Shown here: one piece after another, positions 53,025 through 62,236 of the stretch
Position numbering within the stretch: the stretch's first letter is position 1
Layout: every line of letters starts with the position of its first letter
From: an uncultured Chitinophagaceae bacterium
GTDB taxonomy: Bacteria > Bacteroidota > Bacteroidia > Chitinophagales > Chitinophagaceae
NCBI GenBank assembly: GCA_937858715.1
Contig: CALLZY010000005.1
Coordinates: 30,257 to 94,256 of the forward strand
Direction: 5' to 3'
Length of the DNA stretch: 64,000 nucleotides
Position numbers and translations under genes: made by a program
The notes under the pieces: model-generated
The model's input: only the letters and a program-made list of their open reading frames with translations
Database searches by the model: none
Told to the model about the DNA's origin: nothing

Positions 53025-54314
53025 ATGAAGAATTTGCCTCTTAACCCGGAAATATTTGTTCAGAACCGGCAGCGTTTTGTAAAACAAATGCAGAAGAATT
53101 CTATTGCCATTTTTGTAAGCAATGATGAAATGCCGACAAATGGTGACCAGTTGTACAAGTTTAAACAAAACAGCGACCTGTACTGGCTTAGTGGTATTAC
53201 CCAGGAAGACAGCATGGTGATTCTTTTTCCTGATAATCCGGATCCAAAGTATCGTGAAGTGCTGGTGCTGGTAAGGCCTAACGAGATGAAAGAAAAATGG
53301 GATGGCAAACGCTTACGGGTGAATGAAGCACAGGCTTTAAGTGGTATTAAAACAATAGTATGGCTCGACAGTATTGATGCATTATTGCAGCCTTGGATTC
53401 ACCTGGCAGATAATATTTACTTAGACAGCAACGAGAATGACCGCAAGGCCAGCCTTATCCGCACCAGGGAATATCGCTTTATTGAGGAGATGAAGGCCCG
53501 CTACCCGATGCACAATTATGTGAGGGCGGCAAAAATTTTAAAAGAGCTGCGTGGTATTAAAACAAAGCTGGAGGTTGAAGTAATGCAGACTGCTTGTGAT
53601 ATTACCGATAAAACATTCCGCCGCCTGCTTGGTTTTATTAAACCCGGAGTGATGGAATATGAAATAGAGGCAGAGATCATGCATTCCTTCCTGTCGCAAA
53701 GGGCTACCGGTGAAGCCTATGGCAGCATCATCGCCAGCGGCGACAGGGCAAGAATCCTGCATTATGTTAGCAATAATGAAGAATGTAAAGAAGGGGAACT
53801 GATACTGATGGATTTTGGTGCTGAGTATGGCGGTTACTGTGCCGACCTTACAAGAACGGTTCCTGTAAGCGGAAAGTTTACAAAGAGACAAAAAACTGTT
53901 TACAACGCTTGTTTAAACTTATTCAACTATGCTAAAACTATTTTAAGACCAGGCATCAGCGTAGTTGATTATACAGACAAAATGGGTGATGCTGCTACGC
54001 AGGAATTTTTGCGTATAGGTTTGATTAGAAAATCAGACGTTAAAAATGAAGACCCTGAAAACAGGGCTTATCGTAAATACCTTTATCATGGTATTTCGCA
54101 CCACTTGGGCATTGATGTGCATGATTTAGGCACCAGGACCGAGCCAGTGAAGCCGGGAATGATGTTTACCATTGAACCGGGCATTTATATTGAGGAAGAA
54201 CAAATGGGCATACGTATTGAAAACAATTTCTGGATTACAAAATCCGGTTATGTTGATTTGATGAAGAATATCCCAATAACTGTAGAGGAGATAGAGGCAT
54301 TGATGAAGAAGTAA
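53025..54314 (+). CDS. pepP: Xaa-Pro aminopeptidase
   Basis: A 429-residue M24 metallopeptidase that removes an N-terminal residue before proline. The N-terminal creatinase-type domain (residues 1-165) is followed by the pita-bread domain. Metal ligands are in ILMDFGAEYGGYCADLTRTV (two Asp), HGISHHLGIDVHD (His), TIEPGIYIEE (Glu) and GIRIENNF (Glu). Length is typical for aminopeptidase P. Confidence 0.96.
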   Translation: MKNLPLNPEIFVQNRQRFVKQMQKNSIAIFVSNDEMPTNGDQLYKFKQNSDLYWLSGITQEDSMVILFPDNPDPKYREVLVLVRPNEMKEKWDGKRLRVNEAQALSGIKTIVWLDSIDALLQPWIHLADNIYLDSNENDRKASLIRTREYRFIEEMKARYPMHNYVRAAKILKELRGIKTKLEVEVMQTACDITDKTFRRLLGFIKPGVMEYEIEAEIMHSFLSQRATGEAYGSIIASGDRARILHYVSNNEECKEGELILMDFGAEYGGYCADLTRTVPVSGKFTKRQKTVYNACLNLFNYAKTILRPGISVVDYTDKMGDAATQEFLRIGLIRKSDVKNEDPENRAYRKYLYHGISHHLGIDVHDLGTRTEPVKPGMMFTIEPGIYIEEEQMGIRIENNFWITKSGYVDLMKNIPITVEEIEALMKK

Positions 54315-54319
54315 TTTTT

Positions 54320-54403
54320 TGCTCATGGTTCATGGCTAATAGTTCATAGCGGTTTGCGTTGAACGGATAGCTATGAACCATGAACTATTAACTATAAGCT
54401 AAT
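54320..54403. repeat. Intergenic GTTCATGG/CTATGAAC fold-back repeat
   Basis: TAATAGTTCATAGC and GCTATGAACCATGAAC form a hairpin with a spacer of about 19 bases. Same class as other short fold-back intergenic elements here. Confidence 0.7.
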
Positions 54404-55165
54404 ATGAAGAACATCCCCAACATATTTACATTGCTGAATTTGTTTTTTGGCTGCTTGGCTATTGTATTTACGTTGCAAAACGGGTTTATGGTAACAGCAG
54501 ATACTGAAGGTGTACAATGGCTGGATCTTCATGAAAAAATATGGATGGCTTCTTTGTTTATTGGTATTGCAGCAGTGGTTGATTTTCTCGATGGTTTTCT
54601 TGCCCGTGCTATGAATGCAGTGTCGCCATTAGGTAAGCAATTAGATTCGCTGGCTGACGTAGTAAGTTTTGGCGTGGCACCGGGAATGATATTATACCAG
54701 TTCCTCCGGCTTAGCATTGCCAAAGAATCAGGCGGAATGGATGCTTCAATCGTTTGGTTAATGCCTGCTTTCATATTGCCCTGTGCGGCTGCCTGGCGGC
54801 TTGGAAGGTTTAATTTAGACGACAGCCAGTCGCATTCATTTAAAGGTATGCCGGTGCCGGCAGTGGGTATCTTCTTTGCTTCGCTGCCATTAATTTACTG
54901 GAATGTAAACCAGCAATGGGTAAATGATTTGTTGCTGAATAAATGGTTTTTGTATGCTTTGATTGCGGTGTTTTCATGGCTGATGGTATCAACTCTTCCT
55001 TTATTGGCTTTAAAATTTAAAGACTTCTCTGTAAAAAATAACCTGCCTAAATATCTTCTTCTTCTCTTTGGCTTGCTATTTGTAGTTTTCTTCAGGTGGG
55101 CAGGCATCCCGATGGCAATAGTTGCCTATGTTGTATTGTCGCTTGTTTTCCCGCCAAGGCAATAA
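54404..55165 (+). CDS. pssA: CDP-diacylglycerol-serine O-phosphatidyltransferase
   Basis: A 253-residue integral membrane enzyme that makes phosphatidylserine, the precursor of phosphatidylethanolamine. The CDP-alcohol phosphotransferase motif is visible: DFLDGFLARAMNAVSPLGKQ, then LDSLADVVSFGVAPG (D-x2-DG-x2-AR-x8-G-x3-D-x3-D). Six or more hydrophobic segments follow, and NIFTLLNLFFGCLAI marks the start. Length is normal. Confidence 0.95.
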   Translation: MKNIPNIFTLLNLFFGCLAIVFTLQNGFMVTADTEGVQWLDLHEKIWMASLFIGIAAVVDFLDGFLARAMNAVSPLGKQLDSLADVVSFGVAPGMILYQFLRLSIAKESGGMDASIVWLMPAFILPCAAAWRLGRFNLDDSQSHSFKGMPVPAVGIFFASLPLIYWNVNQQWVNDLLLNKWFLYALIAVFSWLMVSTLPLLALKFKDFSVKNNLPKYLLLLFGLLFVVFFRWAGIPMAIVAYVVLSLVFPPRQ

Positions 55166-55211
55166 CACAAAAGGATGCAGCACCTATTTATCAGGTTTTG
55201 TCAAATATAAA

Positions 55212-55547
55212 ATGAGGAAGATGAAACACCTGCTGTTTTTAACAATAGTTGTGTCTTTATTGGCATCCTGTTCCAAAGACGAAGTCGGATACAAAACCGT
55301 TTCGTACCAGCAGACATATTGTGCCGACCCCTGGAGATACGATAATGGTGATGATATTACGCAGGCCCGTTATGTGGGCAATTATCTTGATTCACTTGGA
55401 TTATTCCACACTTCTGTATTAGTGAAGGTTGAAAGGCCGGGAGACCTTTGCCTTGCCTGCACCTGCAAATCAGGCAAAGTAATATATGTTGTAACAAAGG
55501 ATGAAGAATCTGTTTTACAGCAATACAGGGCCATAGGGTTTAATTAA
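55212..55547 (+). CDS. Small lipoprotein of unknown function
   Basis: A 111-residue lipoprotein. Signal MRKMKHLLFLTIVVSLLASC ends in a lipobox Cys. The rest has paired cysteines (CADPWRY and LCLACTCKSGK) and ends in QQYRAIGFN; no named domain recognised. A second ATG at 55221 is an equal candidate start. It follows pssA by 46 bases in the same direction. Confidence 0.8.
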   Translation: MRKMKHLLFLTIVVSLLASCSKDEVGYKTVSYQQTYCADPWRYDNGDDITQARYVGNYLDSLGLFHTSVLVKVERPGDLCLACTCKSGKVIYVVTKDEESVLQQYRAIGFN

Positions 55548-55626
55548 ATCTTTATTACACAGGTTGTACACAACCGCTGACAGTTTTCAGTCGGGTTATT
55601 ATCTTTGATGCTCAAAACCAGTCAGC

Positions 55627-55872
55627 ATGACCTATACAGTACAAATAAAAGTGATGCCTTTAAAAGAATTGCTGGACCCGCAAGGGAAGGCCGTTATTGG
55701 TGGATTGCAAAATCTAGGTCTTTCAGGCGTTGAAGATGTGAGAGTTGGAAAGAACATTACACTCCAGGTAGATGCTGATTCGCCGGAGGCTGCTGCCGAC
55801 ATTGCTGAAGAAGCAACGAAGAAATTACTTTGTAATGCTGTGATGGAGTATTATGAAATAACAGTTAACTAG
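55627..55872 (+). CDS. purS: Phosphoribosylformylglycinamidine synthase, PurS subunit
   Basis: An 81-residue protein. YTVQIKVMPLKELLDPQGKA and VEDVRVGKNITLQVDAD with ending VMEYYEITVN match PurS, the small subunit of the three-part PurLQS enzyme in purine synthesis. No purL or purQ is nearby, so the partners are encoded elsewhere. A gap of 79 bases precedes it. Confidence 0.9.
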   Translation: MTYTVQIKVMPLKELLDPQGKAVIGGLQNLGLSGVEDVRVGKNITLQVDADSPEAAADIAEEATKKLLCNAVMEYYEITVN

Positions 55873-55936
55873 TTGACGGGTTGATAAGTTGACTGAGTAC
55901 TAACTTATCAACTTATTACATTTCAACTTAGCAACA

Positions 55937-56602
55937 ATGCTTTACTTAGTTCCCACCCCAATTGGCAATTTAAAAGACATTACACTCCGTGCATTAGATG
56001 TACTTAAAGAAGTGGATCTGATACTTGCGGAGGATACGAGAACGAGTTCTCACCTGCTCAACCACTATCAAATAGTTAAGCCAATTTCTCCTTACCACCA
56101 GCATAATGAACATAAAGTGCTGAACCATCTTGTTGAACAGTTACAACAGGGTAAGAAGATGGCTCTTGTAACCGATGCAGGCACACCAGGTATCTCCGAC
56201 CCTGCCTTTCTATTGGTAAGAGAATGTATAAAAGCTGGTGTAAAAGTGGAATGCCTGCCCGGGGCCACAGCATTCGTTCCCGCATTAGTAAACAGCGGCA
56301 TACCCACCAACCGTTTTGTATTTGAGGGGTTTTTACCAATAAAAAAAGGACGGCAAACATTGCTGAAGCAACTGGCTGGAGAAGAACGGACAATGATCTT
56401 TTACGAGTCGCCAATGCGGCTGGTTAAAACCTTAGAAGAGTTTGCAACCTGTTTTGGCCCCGGCCGCCTTTGCAGTGTAAGCCGTGAACTGACAAAAATG
56501 TTTGAGGAGAATAAGCGGGGAACTTTGCAGGATGTTGCGGATTACTTTAAACAAAAAAATGTGAAAGGTGAGATTGTAATTGTTGTGGCCGGTAAAGAAT
56601 AA
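55937..56602 (+). CDS. rsmI: 16S rRNA (cytidine-1402 2'-O)-methyltransferase
   Basis: A 221-residue SAM-dependent methylase that modifies C1402 in the decoding centre. The N-terminus LYLVPTPIGNLKDITLRALD with LAEDTRTSSHLL, VTDAGTPGISDPAF and PTNRFVFEGFLP are diagnostic. It is shorter than E. coli RsmI (about 286) at the C-terminus, as usual in Bacteroidota. Preceded by intergenic GTTGATAAGTTGAC-type repeats. Confidence 0.95.
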   Translation: MLYLVPTPIGNLKDITLRALDVLKEVDLILAEDTRTSSHLLNHYQIVKPISPYHQHNEHKVLNHLVEQLQQGKKMALVTDAGTPGISDPAFLLVRECIKAGVKVECLPGATAFVPALVNSGIPTNRFVFEGFLPIKKGRQTLLKQLAGEERTMIFYESPMRLVKTLEEFATCFGPGRLCSVSRELTKMFEENKRGTLQDVADYFKQKNVKGEIVIVVAGKE

Positions 56603-56628
56603 AAAAGCCTCCCGCAGGAGGCTTTTCC
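56603..56628. terminator. Terminator between rsmI and the outer membrane protein gene
   Basis: AAAAGCCTCC / GGAGGCTTTT with a short loop; symmetrical, so it can serve both convergent genes. Confidence 0.88.
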
Positions 56629-56645
56629 GATAACTTTTGTCTTTT

Positions 56646-57350
56646 TTACTTTTTCCCTTTAGAAGGAATATGTACTTGTAATCCAACGTTTACAGGGATA
56701 TAAAACCTGCTGTACTCAGAAGTATAATCATACCCGGTGCCGGTGGAAGGCCTGTATTCGTAAGTAGTTTTCGACTTTCCATAGTTGAAACCAATACTTC
56801 CATATAATCCAATGTACTGGCTTACAAAATGTTCATAACCAAAAGTGGCACCTGCGTTCCAGTCCCCTTTTGGCTTGGTAGTGGTTTCGCTACTGCTGCC
56901 GGTGCTGGTTTTGCTTTCGCTTTTTCCACCATAAATACCAAATTGTACATTGGCCTGTACAAACGGCATCCCTTTACTGCTGCCGCCAAAATAATACCTG
57001 GCTAAAGGTCCAATATAAAAAGAAGGTTGGGTTGACTTGCTTTCAGAGGTTGTACTTGAACTGGTGTTGCTACTGTTGCTCTTACTACTGTAAAAGCTAA
57101 CACTTACTCCGCCGCCTACAGCCAGCCTGTCTTGTATAAACCAGGCAACATTTGGGTTGATGCTGATACTGAAACTGTTACCGTCTGAGTTATAAATCGT
57201 TGGAGTGTTGGTGTAGGTGGTTTTGCTGTCGCTATTTGTATAGCTGATGCTTCCAAAACCGACACCTACCAGTTTAGTACCTTTTTGAACCTGTGCAGAA
57301 ACTGCTAAAGACAGGCACAGGTATGCCAATGGGAAAAGAATCTTTTTCAT
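56646..57350 (-). CDS. Outer membrane beta-barrel protein
   Basis: A 234-residue protein with a signal peptide (MKKILFPLAYLCLSLAVSAQ). Alternating amphipathic strands with Ser/Thr/Lys-rich loops (SNSSNTSSSTTSESKSTQPS; TSTGSSSETTTKPKG) and aromatic strand ends are typical of a small eight-stranded barrel of the OmpA/OmpW type, with RFYIPVNVGLQVHI as the last strands. Length fits eight strands. Transport or binding role unknown. Confidence 0.85.
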   Translation of the reverse strand: MKKILFPLAYLCLSLAVSAQVQKGTKLVGVGFGSISYTNSDSKTTYTNTPTIYNSDGNSFSISINPNVAWFIQDRLAVGGGVSVSFYSSKSNSSNTSSSTTSESKSTQPSFYIGPLARYYFGGSSKGMPFVQANVQFGIYGGKSESKTSTGSSSETTTKPKGDWNAGATFGYEHFVSQYIGLYGSIGFNYGKSKTTYEYRPSTGTGYDYTSEYSRFYIPVNVGLQVHIPSKGKK

Positions 57351-57574
57351 GTTTTTTGTTTTATGGTTAAATGTTTGACAAAATAATTAAATATTCTGCT
57401 GCCTGTCAATACCACTTTCAGGTAATTAACACTTTGGGACACTATGTGAAAAACAAAAGGATTTACGGTATTTACACGGGGTCTCTGTTTTTGCAGGCGA
57501 TTTGGATATTGCTTTCCCCTTTTTTGTTTTTCCCATAACATCTCTTTCCCGATATTTACCCGAATTAATTTCCC

Positions 57575-59410
57575 GTGATGAAGAGATTTCTTTTATTGAT
57601 TACACTGTTTATTACCGCTGGTAAGTTTTCTTTTGCACAATACTGGCAGCAGAAGGTTAAATACACGATGAACATTGATATGAATGTTCAAAACAACAGG
57701 TTTACCGGAAAACAAAAATTGGAGTACTGGAACAACTCACCGGATACACTAACGAAAGTATTTTTTCATTTATACTTTAATGCCTTTCAGCCAGGTAGTA
57801 TGATGGATCAGCGAAGCCGCAGGCAGGGCACTATCAGTATCCCCGGTGTTGGTCGTGATTGGGACGACCGTGTTGCTGACCGCATTCAGAACCTGAAGCC
57901 TGATGAAATTGGGTATCAGAAAATTCTGTCATTATCCATGAATGGAAAACCACAGCAGTTTTCAGTGCAGGAAACAATACTTGAAGTAAAATTAGATAAA
58001 CCAATTGCACCAAAGGCCAAAGCAGTTTTTGATATGGATTTTGAGGCACAGGTTCCTCTGCAAATAAGGCGCAGCGGACGAGATAATCCTCAGACGAGAG
58101 TGAGGTATTCAATGAGCCAATGGTATCCCAAGATTTGTGAGTATGATACTGATGGTTGGCACCCTGTCCCATATATCGGGCGGGAATTTTTTGGTGTGTG
58201 GGGCGATTTTGATGTAAGCATTGCAATCGACAAAAAGTATATTCTGGGAGCAACTGGGTATTTGCAAAATCCTGATCAGATTGGTTATGGATATGAATCG
58301 GCAGGTGCAAAAGTAAATCGTCCGGCCGGGGGCAAATTAACCTGGCGTTTTATTGCTCCCAATGTGCATGATTTCGCCTGGGCTGCCGATCCTGGATTTA
58401 TTCATAAATCAAAAACTATACGGGACAGCCTTACTATTCACTTGCTTTACAAAACAACAACTGCTTCTGAAAAGGAATGGGATCAGTTATTTGCAAATGC
58501 TGAAAAGGCATTTCCTTTCATTGAAAAAACGTTTGGCACATATGCTTATAAGCAATTTTCTTTTGTGCAGGGTGGTGATGGGGGAATGGAGTACCCAATG
58601 ATGACCTTGCTTACATCTCCCGGGGCATGGTTGCATGAGTTGCTGCATAACTGGTATTATGGAATGCTTGCAACTAATGAGTCTTTGTATCCCTGGATGG
58701 ATGAGGGGCTAACCCAATACGCCGGGCACAGAGTTCAGTTGTTTATGAATAATTCGCCCGATTTTATCAGTGCAGAAGATTACATGAATTACTTTCAAAC
58801 TATTAAGAGCGGAAAAGAAGAACCATTAATCACCCACGCCGATCATTACAATACCAACTTTGCTTACGGCACTGCAGTTTACTCAAAAGGGGCAATTTTC
58901 TTTGAGCAACTTGGATATATTGTCGGCTCCCAGGCAATGGATAAAATATTGCTTGAGTATTACAGGCAGTGGAGATTTAAGCATCCGGGAGTTAATGACT
59001 TTATCCGTATTGCCGAGAAGGTAAGTGATATTAAACTGGATTGGTATAAAGAATACTGGATAAATACAACCAGAACGATTGATTACAGTATTGACAGTCT
59101 TTGGGAGGAAGCCGGTAAGACTAATATCAGAATAAGGAAAAACGGCATAATGCCGATGCCGTTAGATATACTCATCAGTTGGAAGAAAGGAGCAAAAGAC
59201 ATGCATTATGTACCAATGAGCCTGATGTACGGATCAAAGCCTGCCGAAGACACTGCAATCGCAAGAAAAGTGTATGATGCCTGGAGATGGACCCACCCGA
59301 CTTATACAATACAAGCTGATGGGCGATTAACCGATATTGCTGTTGTGGAAATTGACCCATCATTGCGGATGGCTGATACAGAAAGAAGGAATAGCAGATT
59401 TGCCTGGTAA
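57575..59410 (+). CDS. M1 family metallopeptidase, secreted
   Basis: A 611-residue zinc aminopeptidase-type enzyme. Signal peptide MMKRFLLLITLFITAGKFSF. The zinc site is HELLH (His354, Glu355, His358) with Glu377 as the third ligand, exactly 19 positions after His358; the substrate motif is GGDGGMEYPMM, in place of the usual GAMEN. The N-terminal saddle domain is present, and the C-terminal domain is short. It is likely periplasmic or surface-bound, releasing amino acids from peptides. Family certain, specificity unknown. Confidence 0.93.
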   Translation: MMKRFLLLITLFITAGKFSFAQYWQQKVKYTMNIDMNVQNNRFTGKQKLEYWNNSPDTLTKVFFHLYFNAFQPGSMMDQRSRRQGTISIPGVGRDWDDRVADRIQNLKPDEIGYQKILSLSMNGKPQQFSVQETILEVKLDKPIAPKAKAVFDMDFEAQVPLQIRRSGRDNPQTRVRYSMSQWYPKICEYDTDGWHPVPYIGREFFGVWGDFDVSIAIDKKYILGATGYLQNPDQIGYGYESAGAKVNRPAGGKLTWRFIAPNVHDFAWAADPGFIHKSKTIRDSLTIHLLYKTTTASEKEWDQLFANAEKAFPFIEKTFGTYAYKQFSFVQGGDGGMEYPMMTLLTSPGAWLHELLHNWYYGMLATNESLYPWMDEGLTQYAGHRVQLFMNNSPDFISAEDYMNYFQTIKSGKEEPLITHADHYNTNFAYGTAVYSKGAIFFEQLGYIVGSQAMDKILLEYYRQWRFKHPGVNDFIRIAEKVSDIKLDWYKEYWINTTRTIDYSIDSLWEEAGKTNIRIRKNGIMPMPLDILISWKKGAKDMHYVPMSLMYGSKPAEDTAIARKVYDAWRWTHPTYTIQADGRLTDIAVVEIDPSLRMADTERRNSRFAW

Positions 59411-59413
59411 AGC

Positions 59414-59446
59414 AAAACCTCCGTAGTTCTACGGAGGTTTTTTTTG
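59414..59446 (+). terminator. Terminator after the M1 peptidase gene
   Basis: AAACCTCCGTAG / CTACGGAGGTTT with loop TT, followed by a long run of T. Confidence 0.92.
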
Positions 59447-59562
59447 ACGGTTTTTATAATCGAGCCCATCAAACTTTGCTCTCAATAGAATAAGGTTCAG
59501 GTTAATGGCTTGTTGTAAACAATTATTCATTTCAAAAGTAGCGAGAGCTTAAAAATTGGACA

Positions 59563-59580
59563 ATACCACAAAAGTGGTAT
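59563..59580. promoter_or_regulatory. Palindrome ATACCAC-AAAA-GTGGTAT, downstream copy
   Basis: A perfect 7-bp inverted repeat with a four-base centre. A close relative lies at 60359-60373 just upstream of the response regulator gene. Possible operator or fold-back element. Confidence 0.45.
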
Positions 59581-59676
59581 TTTGTACTTATTACCCGCAA
59601 AAAAACGACGAAAGCCGCACAAAACCGCATCCGAAATGTACTCTCGTTATGTTAGTGGCAAAAGATGAGAAAATTA

Positions 59677-60321
59677 TTATCGCTTAAGAAATTTGTTGAC
59701 AGCGGCCACCCGGTTATTTACATGCAGTTTTTCGTAAATATTGTAAACATGTTTCCGGACAGTTTCAGCGCTTATATACAGCTGTGCTGCAATTTCTTTA
59801 TAGGCCAGCCCCTTCGAAAGATATTCCAGAATTTCTTTTTCCCTGTTCGACAATTTGTTCACATGCTCAGCATCCTCTGTTTCATTTTTTTTCTGTTGCT
59901 GAAAAGCTGTAACAACTTTTCTTGCAATCTGGCTGCTCATAGGGGCGCCGCCATTATACAGTTCTCTTATAGACTCTAACATTTTACCGGGGTCAGTCTT
60001 TTTTAAAATGTAGCCGCTGGCACCGGCATTTAATGCTTCAAAAATCTTTTCATCTTCTTCATATACCGTACACATCATAAAATTAGAAGCAGGAATCGCC
60101 GGTTTCAGCTCTCTCACAACATCAATTCCGGTTTCTGGCGTACCAAGGTTAATATCCATAAGCACTACATCTGGCTTCAACTGCGGAATAATTTTAAGGG
60201 CATCCTCTGCCGACCCAATTGTACCGGTACATCTGCAGTCGTTAGACATGTTTACAATTTCTTCCAGCGCATCACGCAGTTCTTTTTTATCGTCAACTAT
60301 GCAAACGGTTATCTTTTTCAT
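59677..60321 (-). CDS. NarL/LuxR-family response regulator, orphan
   Basis: A 214-residue transcription regulator. The receiver domain has the acidic pair Asp10-Asp11, phospho-acceptor Asp56 in VVLMDINLG and the Lys in YILKKTDPGK. The C-terminal LuxR helix-turn-helix is LSNREKEILEYLSKGLAYKE to VRKHVYNIYEKLHVNN. No histidine kinase is adjacent. The chosen start is MKKITVCIVDD at 60319-60321; the upstream frame adds 15 residues encoded by the palindrome region. A TACCAC-n3-GTGGTA palindrome lies 38-52 bases upstream of the start and a second 97 bases after the stop. Confidence 0.92.
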   Translation of the reverse strand: MKKITVCIVDDKKELRDALEEIVNMSNDCRCTGTIGSAEDALKIIPQLKPDVVLMDINLGTPETGIDVVRELKPAIPASNFMMCTVYEEDEKIFEALNAGASGYILKKTDPGKMLESIRELYNGGAPMSSQIARKVVTAFQQQKKNETEDAEHVNKLSNREKEILEYLSKGLAYKEIAAQLYISAETVRKHVYNIYEKLHVNNRVAAVNKFLKR

Positions 60322-60358
60322 ATAAATCAAATGTCCTTTAATTGAAGGATATTTGCAA

Positions 60359-60373
60359 TACCACAAAGTGGTA
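60359..60373 (-). promoter_or_regulatory. Palindrome TACCAC-AAA-GTGGTA upstream of the response regulator
   Basis: A perfect 6-bp inverted repeat with a three-base centre, 38-52 bases upstream of the regulator's ATG. This is a typical operator position; LuxR-type dimers bind such inverted sites. Autoregulation is an inference. Confidence 0.5.
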
Positions 60374-60395
60374 ATTTTTTTAAACGGCTGTGGGG

Positions 60396-61028
60396 TTATT
60401 TAGAGATAAACAGCAGATATTTTTCAGCAAAAAATGGCTCGGCGAAGATTTCTGTAAGTTCCATAATCCGTGGCCGGGTAAGGCTCTCCTGTATTTCTTT
60501 GGCCAGGTCGCCGCCTTTCAGGCAAATAAGACCCGGAGCACTGTCAGAATTCAGCGCATGCTTTTTGTTATTTAAAAGCGGCTTGCTCCATCTCCACAAA
60601 TCTTTAAGGGGAGCTACGGCACGGGAAACGACAAAATCAAATTTCCTGTTTTTGATGTCTTCAATCCGGCAATGCTGTGTGGTGATGTTTTTTATACCGG
60701 CAGCTTCAGCAACGGCTTCCACTACTTTCAGTTTTTTACCTATGCTGTCAACTAAGTGAAATTTTACTTCTGGAAAAAAAATCGCCAATGGCACACCCGG
60801 AAAACCACCACCGGTACCCAGGTCAACAATTTCTGCGCCGGGTTCAAACTCAAAAGTGGCCGCTATACTCAGGGAGTGCAGTACATGTTTCTCGTAAAGG
60901 GCATCAATATCTTTCCGGGAAATGACATTTATTTTCTCGTTCCATTCTTTATACAACGGCTCAAGCAACTGAAACTGCCTTGTTTGCTCTTCAGTAAAAT
61001 CAGAAAAATATTTGAGGATGATGTCCAT
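60396..61028 (-). CDS. rsmG: 16S rRNA (guanine-527 N7)-methyltransferase
   Basis: A 210-residue SAM-dependent enzyme (GidB). The N-terminus YKEWNEKINVISRKD with YEKHVLHSLSIA, the SAM motif VDLGTGGGFPGVPLAIFFPE and SRAVAPLKDLWRW are diagnostic. It precedes the response regulator gene by 74 bases on the same strand. Confidence 0.97.
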   Translation of the reverse strand: MDIILKYFSDFTEEQTRQFQLLEPLYKEWNEKINVISRKDIDALYEKHVLHSLSIAATFEFEPGAEIVDLGTGGGFPGVPLAIFFPEVKFHLVDSIGKKLKVVEAVAEAAGIKNITTQHCRIEDIKNRKFDFVVSRAVAPLKDLWRWSKPLLNNKKHALNSDSAPGLICLKGGDLAKEIQESLTRPRIMELTEIFAEPFFAEKYLLFISK

Positions 61029-61049
61029 CTTAAAGTATTCAGGATAAAA

Positions 61050-62168
61050 TTACCAGCCTTGTTTGGGTTTTCTCCATAATGCAGGTGCAAAGATGAGATA
61101 ATAAAAAAACATCCACATGTCTAAGAAAAGATACCAGGGCCACAGGTCTTTCTCTCCTAATTTTTTCATTGACTTATACAGGATGATACCCTGAAATATG
61201 AACCGGATCCCAAAAACACCCAATGCAAATCTCCAGTCGAAAAAAATGATTGAGGCTGCCAGCAATGGGTAAAAAGCAAACTGTGTGGCGAAATACAACC
61301 CTAATAAAAATTTATGTTTGGGCTTATAGTATTTTGCTGTTGTATAGTGCCTTGATTTCTGCCGCATCCATCCGCTCCAGGTGGTTTTTGGGATAGAACG
61401 GGTAACAGCATCCGCATCAATTACCACGGCCGTATTCTCTTTGGTAGCTGCTTTGTTTACAAACAGGTCATCATCGCCGCTGGGGATATTATTGATGGAA
61501 GAAAATCCTTTGTTTTTGAAGAAAAGAGCTTTTCTGTAAGAAAGGTTTCTGCCCACACCCATGTAAGGGATGCCCGCCAGCGCATAAGACAGGTATTGCA
61601 ATGCTGTATGAAATGTTTCAAAACGGATAAGTTTGTTCAACAGCCCTTTCTTTTTGTGGTAAGCGCCGTAGCCAATCACTATTTCTGTTTTATCATCATA
61701 GGCCGCCTGCATTTTTTCAATCCAGTGTTCGCTGGCAGGCACACAGTCGGCATCAGTAAGCAGCAATATTTCATGTTTCGCCTCCCGTATGCCTACAGTG
61801 AGCGGATACTTTTTCCCGGAAATGTGAACAGCCTCCTGCGTTAGTTCTACCACATGCAGGCTTTTGAAAGTCTTTTTCAGCTCCTGGAGAATGTATTTTG
61901 AGTCGTCCAGTGAATTATCGTTTACCACCACCACATCATAAGTAGTGGGGTAGTTCTGCACAAGTACTCCCGGCAGGTTGCGGGCCAGGTTTTCATCTTC
62001 ATCCCTGGCACAAACGATTACAGAAACCGGGTGTTGCTGCGTTTTGGTTCTTTGTTTGGGCTTGTAAAAAGCAATACGGCTGAAGAACCAGGCATAATAA
62101 AAAACCTGGATAAGGGTGGCCGCTGCAAAAACGTAAAAAATTATCTCTCCCCAGTTAATCGGTGGCAT
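61050..62168 (-). CDS. Family 2 glycosyltransferase, membrane-bound
   Basis: A 372-residue enzyme. One N-terminal membrane helix (IIFYVFAAATLIQVFYYAWF) precedes the GT-A domain: VSVIVCARDEDENLARNL, DVVVVNDNSLDDS, LTDADCVPAS (DxD-like) and GDDDLFVNKAA with QKSRHY (catalytic QxxRW-like). Two or three C-terminal helices follow. It probably adds sugars to a lipid or surface polysaccharide; donor unknown. Its stop lies 21 bases upstream of rsmG. Confidence 0.9.
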   Translation of the reverse strand: MPPINWGEIIFYVFAAATLIQVFYYAWFFSRIAFYKPKQRTKTQQHPVSVIVCARDEDENLARNLPGVLVQNYPTTYDVVVVNDNSLDDSKYILQELKKTFKSLHVVELTQEAVHISGKKYPLTVGIREAKHEILLLTDADCVPASEHWIEKMQAAYDDKTEIVIGYGAYHKKKGLLNKLIRFETFHTALQYLSYALAGIPYMGVGRNLSYRKALFFKNKGFSSINNIPSGDDDLFVNKAATKENTAVVIDADAVTRSIPKTTWSGWMRQKSRHYTTAKYYKPKHKFLLGLYFATQFAFYPLLAASIIFFDWRFALGVFGIRFIFQGIILYKSMKKLGEKDLWPWYLFLDMWMFFYYLIFAPALWRKPKQGW

Positions 62169-62236
62169 AGCGGCGAAGATAAACTGTCAGCAGGCAATGA
62201 TGGCTCATATCCGGGAAAATCTTTCCACACCGGAAA

